Shown here in pieces: positions 54,269 through 61,511 of a DNA stretch of 64,000 nt (position 1 is the first letter of the stretch; the number at the start of each line of letters is the position of its first letter). This DNA is from Bdellovibrionia bacterium. Its GTDB lineage: Bacteria; Bdellovibrionota; Bdellovibrionia; Bdellovibrionales; JAGQZY01. Made by a program: the position numbers and the translations under genes. A model generated the notes under the pieces. The model was not told the origin of the DNA. It ran no database searches and worked only from the letters and a program-made list of their open reading frames with translations. The stretch covers positions 202,364 through 266,363 of the forward strand of contig JAUICP010000006.1 of NCBI GenBank assembly GCA_030427805.1, given 5' to 3'.

Positions 54269-55618
54269 CTATTTCTGACCCCGACTCCAGGAGTCGAGAG
54301 AGCCAACGATGGTCCCGATCTTAATTTTAGCTTCCATTCTTACAACGAGCTTTTGATCATCATCAGTGTGCCAAAAGACAATATCGCCTACGGGCTTGAA
54401 ATCGCCATCGATAATAAATTTCGGCTTTATCACAACCGTATTAATCGTTCCCATTTTAGTTTTCAGCTTTTCTTTTCGAAGAACCTGAGCGGTCATCTCG
54501 ATATTCTCACCTCTATGACCGACAAGGACTTTTAAGTTTTTACCAGGCTTTAGAGTAAATGACCTTAGGTAAAAGGGAGCACTAAAAACATTCTGGGCCC
54601 ATGGTATGAGGTCCCATTCGTAGTTCTTCTCCTGTTTTCCCTTTTTCTTATCGATCTTCCGTTCCCAAGTATAAGCCTTATAGTTTTTCCAATCGAATAA
54701 AGCTTTATTTTCGCCAACCTTATTTGTTTCATCCATTCGAATCACATAGTTAAAGGGAACCATCCTCTCATAATCAATAAAGGTCTCAGCGTAGTCTTCG
54801 ACTTTGTAAAACAATGAGAACGTCGAACTCGATTTAATCGTCATGCGAAAGTGATAGGCCTTTCGGCCATTTACTTTTTTAAAAGGCAAAGTTTCCATAG
54901 TCATGTAGCCGGCTGTTACACCAAAATAGCTAATTTCTAGTTTCACCTTTTCGTTAATTCGATAGGGGTCGTTAATCGGCCTCCTGTGAGAGAAGTTTTC
55001 GGTATCCTCATAATTGGGCCATCGCTTCTTCAACGGAAATTCGAGAAGAGGCCCCGGTGGCCACTCTATATCAAAAGTGACCTTCTTCTTTTTATCTTCC
55101 TCTTTACTTTCAGATATCTTTTCGTCACCCTCTGATGGCTTCTTATCCTTAGGCTCGACCTGGTCTTTTTTGACCTGCTTCTTCTTTGCTTCTTCAGCCT
55201 TTTTTTTCTTGGCGGCTTCTGCTGCTTTCTTTGCCTCGGCTGCTCTCTTCGCTTCAGCTGCTTTCTTTTTCTTTAGGGCTTCGGCCGCCTTCTTTGCCGC
55301 CTCTGCCTTTTTCTTTTTGAGGGCTTCGGCGGCCTTCTTCGCAGCGGCAGCTTTCTTCTTTTTTTCTGCTTCAGTTTCTTTAGGAGATGTCTTTTTTTCG
55401 TCTCCTTTTTTATCGTCTCCCTGATCAGTATCTTTTTTGTCTTTTTGGTCGATACTCTGGGGTGTCTGTGGAGTCTCAGCCTCTATCGTCAGAAGGTCTT
55501 CATATTGCTTATTACTTCGGATTTCTTTGAGCTCCGCCTCTTTGACCTCAATAGCCGCACAAGAAATCAATAGCATTGAAAAGCATAGATAGAATAGAAG
55601 GCGCGCCCTAAGAAAAAT
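54269..55618 (-). CDS. DUF3108 lipoprotein with Lys/Ala-rich repeats, likely non-ATG start
   Basis: From residue ~180 of the ATG-based frame the protein matches DUF3108 (YRINEKVKLEISYFGVTAGYM, FKPVGDIVFWHTDD), a family found in periplasmic proteins. Before it is a ~75-residue Ala/Lys/Glu repeat (~60-135), probably a rigid helix. The first ATG (55576) leaves only five residues before Cys (MLLISC), too short for a signal. The same frame continues upstream through FLRARLLFYLCFS to ATT codons (55624-55616) just behind GGAGAG, giving a proper lipoprotein signal with LISC. I place the start at ATT 55618, but 55621 or 55624 are possible. It lies 27 bp after lpxL. Confidence 0.75.
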   Translation of the reverse strand: MFLRARLLFYLCFSMLLISCAAIEVKEAELKEIRSNKQYEDLLTIEAETPQTPQSIDQKDKKDTDQGDDKKGDEKKTSPKETEAEKKKKAAAAKKAAEALKKKKAEAAKKAAEALKKKKAAEAKRAAEAKKAAEAAKKKKAEEAKKKQVKKDQVEPKDKKPSEGDEKISESKEEDKKKKVTFDIEWPPGPLLEFPLKKRWPNYEDTENFSHRRPINDPYRINEKVKLEISYFGVTAGYMTMETLPFKKVNGRKAYHFRMTIKSSSTFSLFYKVEDYAETFIDYERMVPFNYVIRMDETNKVGENKALFDWKNYKAYTWERKIDKKKGKQEKNYEWDLIPWAQNVFSAPFYLRSFTLKPGKNLKVLVGHRGENIEMTAQVLRKEKLKTKMGTINTVVIKPKFIIDGDFKPVGDIVFWHTDDDQKLVVRMEAKIKIGTIVGSLDSWSRGQK

Positions 55619-55644
55619 AATAATCTCTCCATTTACTATTAAAA

Positions 55645-56520
55645 TCAGTCCCTAAAGACTTTCCATCGCTTGTGGATCCACATCCATTGCTCTGGATACA
55701 TCCTTACCACCTTTTCAATATGGTTGGTGTATTCTTGAGTCATATGCTGAATCGACATTGGTCGAGTCTCTTTAGACTCAAAAGGGATTTCAGGTTCAAT
55801 AATAACATGGGTTTTATAATTTTCGTCACGAAAAACATAGGACAACACTACCGGAGCATGGGACCTTTCGGCTAGGGTCGCCAGACCAGCGGCAGTTCCA
55901 GTTTCATGGCCAAAAAACTGGGTTCGAACTCCTACCGGCGGGCCCATAAATTGATCGAGTACAAATGCAACGACCGCATTTGACTTTAATGCCTTTAGAA
56001 CTTGAAAACTGGATTTTTCAGGGGCAATAAAGCGAGTACCGTGCTGCCCTCGAACTCGAAACCAATAATCATTGAGCCACTTAGATTTGAAAAGTTTCGA
56101 AATCACATAAAGATCAACTCCACTGAGGGAGAGCCCCATGGCCCCCATATCAGGGTTGGATAAATGAAGAGTCAGTAAAAAAGCACCCTTTTCTTTTTTC
56201 AATGATTCTCGGAGGTTTTCAAGCCCTTCGATATGAATATAAGAATCCATCCATGATTTTCGAAAGTGCGGAAAAATACATAATTCGATGATGGTCAATC
56301 CCATGTGGTGGAGCGAGCGCCGTGCAATTTGTGTCTTTTCTTTTTCGGAGAGATCGGGAAAAGCTCGAGCCACGTTGTCGATGGCGACCTTTCTACGGAT
56401 TCTCAAAATATCAAACCAAAGGGTTCCGAGAAGAAAGCCCAAAAAAACCTGGAATCTTCGAGGAGAATGACTAATTAGAAAACTAAAGATCCAAAATGGA
56501 ATTCGAAATAGGTAGGTCAT
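55645..56520 (-). CDS. lpxL: Lipid A acyltransferase, LpxL/HtrB family
   Basis: Adds a secondary acyl chain to lipid A at the inner membrane. A single N-terminal helix region precedes the HxxxxD catalytic motif HLSNPD (near residue ~120), followed by the VLDQFMGPPVGVRTQFFGHE block and HKRWKVF at the end. I use the ATG at 56520; a TTG four codons upstream is possible. It overlaps lpxK by ~38 bp. Which acyl chain or position it modifies cannot be told; a late acyltransferase (LpxM) role is an alternative. Confidence 0.88.
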   Translation of the reverse strand: MTYLFRIPFWIFSFLISHSPRRFQVFLGFLLGTLWFDILRIRRKVAIDNVARAFPDLSEKEKTQIARRSLHHMGLTIIELCIFPHFRKSWMDSYIHIEGLENLRESLKKEKGAFLLTLHLSNPDMGAMGLSLSGVDLYVISKLFKSKWLNDYWFRVRGQHGTRFIAPEKSSFQVLKALKSNAVVAFVLDQFMGPPVGVRTQFFGHETGTAAGLATLAERSHAPVVLSYVFRDENYKTHVIIEPEIPFESKETRPMSIQHMTQEYTNHIEKVVRMYPEQWMWIHKRWKVFRD

Positions 56521-57571
56521 TACTCTTTGCAAAGCCTTTGAAAAGTTCTGTTAGAGGGGACCGAGGATAAAGTTTTACCGAGGCGACTAGGACCTCAAGA
56601 TCTTTCGGTTCCCACTTGAGTAGTTTAACAATATCTTTTTCAGTGACAACGATTTTACGAATACCAAGAGCCTGACATTCACTCTCAATTCGTCGCAAAT
56701 CTCGGTCCGTATAGTAATAATGATCCTTGAACGCAAAACTTTTGGCGACGACAAGTCCCATCTCGACCAAACTCTGCTGATAGGTATCTGGGCGAGCAAT
56801 CGCACAGAGACTCGCTAATTTTTCAGATTTAAGTTTTTCAAGGTCCTCCGGCATCCACGCGCCAATTTCGCCCTTATGACTTTCTGAAAATCGGCAAATT
56901 TCAGCAATCTTAAAATCAAAGACGTAAATCGGTGGAGTATCCATCTCATACTCCTTGATTCTCTCGAGAACAAACTTCATAACCCTTTGTAAGTGAAGAT
57001 CGTCACACCAATTGGCTTTCGTGATAAAAATAATGTCAGCTCGTTCAACGGCCTGAAAAGACTCTCTCGCTCTTCCCGAAGGAAGAAGTTCGTAATTATT
57101 CAAATCTTCAGTCGCATCAATAAGGAGAACGTTGAGATCCCTTTGCAGTTTCAGGTGTTGATAGGCATCGTCTGCAATAATGAGATCGACCTCATCTTCT
57201 GCCAAGAGACTCTCGCAGGCTTTAACTCGATCCTTGCCCAAATAAACTGGAGTCAGGGGGTTCTTCATAGAGAGTAAAAGTGGTTCATCACCAAATCGTT
57301 TTGGGTTTTTACTACTGGGGTCCACTTTTACAACGCCTTTATAATCTCCCTTGTAACCACGACTCACAATTCCAGCTTTGAGGCCGTACTCTCTAAATTC
57401 GTTTACAAGAAAATCCACTACTGGCGTCTTTCCTGTTCCCCCTGCTGTAATATTACCCACCGAAACCACAGGAATATTGACCTTCTGAGATCCGAGAACT
57501 CCATCCTTATAAAGCCCTGATCTCAGGTCAGTTAACCCCTTGTATATGTGAGACAAAAAACTCGTTATCAT
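56483..57571 (-). CDS. lpxK: Tetraacyldisaccharide 4'-kinase
   Basis: Phosphorylates the 4' position of the lipid A disaccharide. It has the P-loop GNITAGGTGKTP (residues ~37-48), an N-terminal membrane-associating helix, the DAYQHLKLQRDL motif (family DDGFQH variant: Gly and Phe replaced by Ala and Tyr), and the C-terminal VVTEKDIVKL. The 362-residue length is normal. Its ATG immediately follows the lpxB stop (TAAATG). Confidence 0.93.
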   Translation of the reverse strand: MITSFLSHIYKGLTDLRSGLYKDGVLGSQKVNIPVVSVGNITAGGTGKTPVVDFLVNEFREYGLKAGIVSRGYKGDYKGVVKVDPSSKNPKRFGDEPLLLSMKNPLTPVYLGKDRVKACESLLAEDEVDLIIADDAYQHLKLQRDLNVLLIDATEDLNNYELLPSGRARESFQAVERADIIFITKANWCDDLHLQRVMKFVLERIKEYEMDTPPIYVFDFKIAEICRFSESHKGEIGAWMPEDLEKLKSEKLASLCAIARPDTYQQSLVEMGLVVAKSFAFKDHYYYTDRDLRRIESECQALGIRKIVVTEKDIVKLLKWEPKDLEVLVASVKLYPRSPLTELFKGFAKSNDLPISNSILDL

Positions 57572-58732
57572 TTAAAAATAATCTCTCTTCAGACTCTCGT
57601 AGACCCGTTTCATCGCCCCTTTTGACCCAAGCCGAGGTCTTAACCCTTTTAACTTTGATTTTAAAGAGTCACGATAGGGCTCATCATCAAGTATCTTTGC
57701 AATCTGAGAGCTCAACTCTTCAACACTAGCTTCTTTTTGAAAGCGCTCTGGAAGTGCCTCTTCTCCGAGAATTAAGTTTGGAAGACCGAAGTACTTAACT
57801 TTATTCACCAACTTTTTAGCGATATAAGCCGTCAGCCGGTTCATCTTATACATTATAACCATTGGTTTTTCTAAAAGGCCCACCATGAGTGTGGCTGTTC
57901 CCGAAGCACAAAGTAGAACATCCGCAATAGCAATCATTTCTAAAGGGTCCTCTTTAACGATTCTAACGGGAGCATTGAGTTCATCAATTCGACTCTCAAT
58001 AAGTTCATCGTCTAAACTCGGCGCCAACAATAAAACAATCTGTAGGTAAGGGTATTTTTCTGATAGATTCTTTGCCACTTTTAGTTGCGTATCCAAGTGA
58101 AAAGAAATCTCAGAGTTTCGACTCCCTGGCATGAGTCCCAAAACCATAGACTCATTGTTTAAATTTTGCTTCTTTCTGAATTGAGCCATCTGATTCTTAT
58201 CGAAATACTTATCATCTAATTCGTCGAGAAGGGGATGTCCTACAAAGTCAACGGCCACCCCATGGCTCTGATAAAATCCCTCTTCAAATGGAAAGAGTAC
58301 CAGCATCTTGGCAATGTTTTTTTGAATCTCTTTGATTCGACCCGTTCTCCACGCCCAGAGCTGAGGGGAAATAAAATAAACGACGGGTATTCCCATTTTT
58401 TTTAATTTTTTCGCCAGTCTTAAGTTGAAGTCAGGATAATCGAGCAAGAGAGCGCACTTTGGCGGGTTCTTTTCACACCTTTCGAGGATGCCATTAAAAG
58501 TCTCACGTATTTGCCCAAAATGCTTCAAGACCTCGACGAGTCCTACGACAGCTAACTCTTCACTACGACCTAAACACTGAAAACCCAGGTCCTCCATGGC
58601 TCTACTGCCAATGCCAAAGCACTCAATATCTTCGGACTGTTCCTTGAAAATTTCTAGAAGTCGCTGACCATAAAGAGCGCTGGAAGCCTCTGCAGCGACA
58701 ATTAGGAGACTAGAGCCGTCTTTGGATGTCAT
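57572..58732 (-). CDS. lpxB: Lipid A disaccharide synthase
   Basis: Condenses UDP-2,3-diacylglucosamine and lipid X. Family motifs: FGIGSRAMEDLG, LLDYPDFNLRLAKKLKKMG, SPQLWAWRTGRIKEI, FVGHPLLDE, LMPGSRNSEI, and SGTATLMVGLLEKPMVIMYK. At the N-terminus the usual 'GExSGD' loop reads AEASSA, so Gly-Asp is Ser-Ala. The ATG at 58732 is preferred; a TTG six codons upstream is possible. It overlaps the Gfo/Idh gene. Confidence 0.93.
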   Translation of the reverse strand: MTSKDGSSLLIVAAEASSALYGQRLLEIFKEQSEDIECFGIGSRAMEDLGFQCLGRSEELAVVGLVEVLKHFGQIRETFNGILERCEKNPPKCALLLDYPDFNLRLAKKLKKMGIPVVYFISPQLWAWRTGRIKEIQKNIAKMLVLFPFEEGFYQSHGVAVDFVGHPLLDELDDKYFDKNQMAQFRKKQNLNNESMVLGLMPGSRNSEISFHLDTQLKVAKNLSEKYPYLQIVLLLAPSLDDELIESRIDELNAPVRIVKEDPLEMIAIADVLLCASGTATLMVGLLEKPMVIMYKMNRLTAYIAKKLVNKVKYFGLPNLILGEEALPERFQKEASVEELSSQIAKILDDEPYRDSLKSKLKGLRPRLGSKGAMKRVYESLKRDYF

Positions 58733-59669
58733 TTCGAATGGCTTCCGCAAGTTTTAGCGCCTTCAATCCATCTTCACCTGACACGACACATTCCGTATCT
58801 TCGAGAATAGATCTGGCAAAGGACTGAGTTTCATCGAGAAGAGCATCACCCTTTTCTAAATTCCACGCCTCAAACTCAAGCGGAAGGTTTTCTTCGTCGA
58901 GCTCTTCACCTCGAAAAACCCAATCTCCTGTTTTAGTAGTTAGGTTGAGTTCTCCAGAGCCAAAATCAATCGATAGATACTGGGATGACTGAAAAACTCG
59001 GAACTTTCTCGTTGCCGATTGAGAAACACGGCTTGCTGTGACGTTCGCTACTGTACCGCTTTTAAATTCGATTCGAGCGTTGGCAATATCAACCATCTCC
59101 GTTAACACCGGAGTTCCCACGGCACTCACCGATTCGATCTCAGAATCTACTAGGGATAAAATCACATCGAGATCATGGATCATCAAATCCAGCACAACAT
59201 CGACATCAACCCCTCGAGGCTTGAACGGCGCTAGTCGATGACACTCGATAAACAAAGGTTTATTGAGTTTTTCTTGGGCCGAACTCAAGGCTTTATTAAA
59301 CCTTTCAACGTGGCCGACCTGCAGCTTTAAAGAGTTCTTCTTAGCAATCTCTACGAGCTCTTCCCCTTGAGGAACCGTCGTCGTCATGGGTTTTTCAACG
59401 TGAACATGAATGCCATTTTCTAGAAAGAACTTTGCAATTTCATAGTGAGTTTGTGTCGTTGAGGCTACTGTAACAGCATCAACCTGCCCGACGAGTTCTT
59501 TGTAATTATCGAAAGCTTTACAAGATAACTCGGTGGCCACTTCTTTAGCTCGATCGAGGTTATTATCACAAACACCTACCAAATCGATCTCTTCTAGCTT
59601 TGCATATTTTTGGGCGTGGAAACGACCGAGATAGCCGACTCCAACTACGGCCCCTCTCAACTTTTTCAT
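58710..59669 (-). CDS. Gfo/Idh/MocA oxidoreductase in the lipid A operon
   Basis: The 319-residue protein has the N-terminal Rossmann motif VVGVGYLGRFHAQKY, the family EKPMTTT motif with its catalytic Lys (~95), and the C-terminal substrate half with MIHDLDVIL. It lies between lpxA (ATGA overlap) and lpxB (overlap), so it belongs to the same operon. In Leptospira and Acidithiobacillus, GnnA of this superfamily oxidises UDP-GlcNAc so GnnB can make the 3-amino sugar used by LpxA. A GnnA role is an inference; no GnnB aminotransferase is nearby. Confidence 0.85.
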   Translation of the reverse strand: MKKLRGAVVGVGYLGRFHAQKYAKLEEIDLVGVCDNNLDRAKEVATELSCKAFDNYKELVGQVDAVTVASTTQTHYEIAKFFLENGIHVHVEKPMTTTVPQGEELVEIAKKNSLKLQVGHVERFNKALSSAQEKLNKPLFIECHRLAPFKPRGVDVDVVLDLMIHDLDVILSLVDSEIESVSAVGTPVLTEMVDIANARIEFKSGTVANVTASRVSQSATRKFRVFQSSQYLSIDFGSGELNLTTKTGDWVFRGEELDEENLPLEFEAWNLEKGDALLDETQSFARSILEDTECVVSGEDGLKALKLAEAIRNDIQRRL

Positions 59670-60451
59670 CGCGCTAATCCTCTTTCAGAAGTTTTAATGA
59701 AATCCACAAAAGTCGCGATCGACTTTGAAGGTGGACACTCCTGTTCAATTTTGGAGAGAACTTCTTCAAGGGTCAAATTACCCTTTGTTAAGAATCGAAC
59801 AGCTCTTCGAACGGCATCGATTTCTTCTTTATCAATTCCAGCTCGTTCCATACCGATCTGATTAGCAGCCCTCATTACAGCGTACTTGCCCTGGGCAATT
59901 GTAAATGGAGCAACGTCTTTATTAACCGTACTATCTCCCGCAATATAGGCATGCTCACCAAGGCGTACAAATTGATTCACACAAACGACTCCGCCAATTT
60001 TTACATCGTCGCTTATTTTTACATGACCCGCCAGTTGGCAAGAGTTAGCAAGCACCACTCGATCTCCAAGGGCGCAGTCGTGAGCCACGTGGCTGTATGC
60101 CATGATCAGGTTACCATTACCGATTCGTGTTATTCCCTTTTCTTTGAAGGTTCCACAATTTAGGGTCGCACACTCACGAATCTCATTATTATCACCAATA
60201 ACGAGTTCCGTAGGATCCCCTTTATAACTCAAATCTTGAGGAGGCCCTCCGACAACTGAGCCAGGACTCATTCGATTATTTTTACCGATAGTCACTTTTC
60301 CGAATTCATTACCGACGCTCACATGGGATTCGAGGCGAGTGCCTGAGTCGATTTTCACTTTACCAGTGATGACACAAAAGGGACCAACATACACATCATC
60401 GGCTAATTCAGCTTCTTTAGAGATCACACTGGAAGAGTGAACCTGGGCCAT
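59666..60451 (-). CDS. lpxA: UDP-GlcNAc acyltransferase
   Basis: Adds the first hydroxyacyl chain in lipid A synthesis. The left-handed beta helix of hexapeptide repeats (VYVGPFCVIT, IGNGNLIMAYSHVAHDC, VVLANSCQLAGHVKI) includes the catalytic His in SHVAHDC. The C-terminal helical part (LRRAGIDKEEI-like, here MERAGIDKEEIDAV) is typical. The length of ~261 is normal. The ATG at 60451 follows an in-frame TTG. Confidence 0.95.
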   Translation of the reverse strand: MAQVHSSSVISKEAELADDVYVGPFCVITGKVKIDSGTRLESHVSVGNEFGKVTIGKNNRMSPGSVVGGPPQDLSYKGDPTELVIGDNNEIRECATLNCGTFKEKGITRIGNGNLIMAYSHVAHDCALGDRVVLANSCQLAGHVKISDDVKIGGVVCVNQFVRLGEHAYIAGDSTVNKDVAPFTIAQGKYAVMRAANQIGMERAGIDKEEIDAVRRAVRFLTKGNLTLEEVLSKIEQECPPSKSIATFVDFIKTSERGLAR

Positions 60452-60466
60452 CAAAATCCTCTCAAA

Positions 60467-60952
60467 CTAATTACTTTTCTCTTTGCCACCAGGAAAAACT
60501 CGAGCCATCAGTTCAGCTTCAGAGACAAGCTTGCCTTTGACATAAATTTCACCTTTGGCTGAAAACATCATTCCTCGGTCCTTGACTATTTCAGCAACAA
60601 TTTCAAGGGTATCGCCGGGTACAACCGGCTGGCGAAAACGAGCCTTATCGCAAGCGACAATTGCCACATCAAAAGAGCCGTCGCCCTCAATAATCGCACC
60701 GAGAGCGGCCGCTTGAGCCATTGTCTCTAATTGCAAAACTCCGGGCATAACTTTCCAACTCGGAAAATGTCCTTGAAAAAAAGGTTCATTGACCGTCACG
60801 TTTTTAATGGCGCGGATCTTACGCCCGAGTCTCTTTTTTGGATCGGGCCCAGGAAGGATTTCGTCAACTCGATCAACTAACAAAAAAGGATATCGATGGG
60901 GTAAGATTGATTCGATATCCTCACAAGTCATTACTGGCTCTTGAGATTCCAT
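60467..60952 (-). CDS. fabZ: 3-hydroxyacyl-ACP dehydratase
   Basis: Dehydrates hydroxyacyl-ACP in fatty acid synthesis, balancing the pool used by LpxA. The hot-dog fold motifs HRYPFLLVDRV and GHFPSWKVMPGVLQLETMAQA, with catalytic His and Glu, are intact. The 161-residue length is slightly longer than E. coli FabZ, with an extra basic loop (GPDPKKRLGRKIRAI). It lies between skp and lpxA, the standard order. Confidence 0.96.
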   Translation of the reverse strand: MESQEPVMTCEDIESILPHRYPFLLVDRVDEILPGPDPKKRLGRKIRAIKNVTVNEPFFQGHFPSWKVMPGVLQLETMAQAAALGAIIEGDGSFDVAIVACDKARFRQPVVPGDTLEIVAEIVKDRGMMFSAKGEIYVKGKLVSEAELMARVFPGGKEKSN

Positions 60953-60979
60953 AAAATGTACCTAACTATAAAGTAAATA

Positions 60980-61495
60980 CTACTTCATCTTTTCGTATTT
61001 TTTGATGACGTCACTAGTAAGGTCTACTTCGTCAGAGGCCCATAAAACAGTCTGGAAGTTTCTATTTTGATTGAGGACCATAGTCACTTTCTTTTCTGTG
61101 GCCACTTCCTTAACTGCTTTCTGCAATTTTTCTACAATGGGGCGAGTGAGTTCTTGCTCGCGCTTTCTGATATTCTGCTCAGACTGCTGAACCATCTGAC
61201 GGAACTTAAGAATTTCTTGCTGGAGTTCAGCACCTTTTCTTTGCTTCACGTCTTCAGAAAGAACCAACTTCTTTTTCTCAAAGTCCTCTGTCATTTTCTT
61301 GAGATCTTTTTCTTTCGACTCTAACTCTTTCTTTTTAGCCTTAAATTCTTTTTCTAGTTCGGTCCGAGCTTTTTTTCCGGTACTTGTCCCTTCAATCGCT
61401 TTCTGCAAATCAACGAAACCAACTTTCAACTCTGCATGGGCACTGAAACTAAAAAAGCCAACAGACAACATTACTAAAAGGGCTAATTTCTTCAT
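60980..61495 (-). CDS. skp: Periplasmic chaperone Skp (OmpH)
   Basis: Holds unfolded outer-membrane proteins for BamA. The ATG at 61495 follows AGAGGAGA and gives a clear signal peptide (KKLALLVMLSVGFFSFSAHA). The mature protein begins LKVGFVDLQKAI, then forms the long charged helical hairpin of Skp and ends in a short strand region (VTMVLNQNRNFQTVLWASDEVDLT). At ~171 residues it is normal. It lies 16 bp after bamA in the same direction. Confidence 0.93.
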   Translation of the reverse strand: MKKLALLVMLSVGFFSFSAHAELKVGFVDLQKAIEGTSTGKKARTELEKEFKAKKKELESKEKDLKKMTEDFEKKKLVLSEDVKQRKGAELQQEILKFRQMVQQSEQNIRKREQELTRPIVEKLQKAVKEVATEKKVTMVLNQNRNFQTVLWASDEVDLTSDVIKKYEKMK

Positions 61496-61511
61496 AGCTT
61501 TCTCCTCTGTA

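Noticed and set aside
55170-55400. CRISPR-like or tandem DNA repeat within the DUF3108 gene
   Set aside because: The repetition is a coding Ala/Lys/Glu protein repeat of varying unit length, without spacers or exact DNA units.
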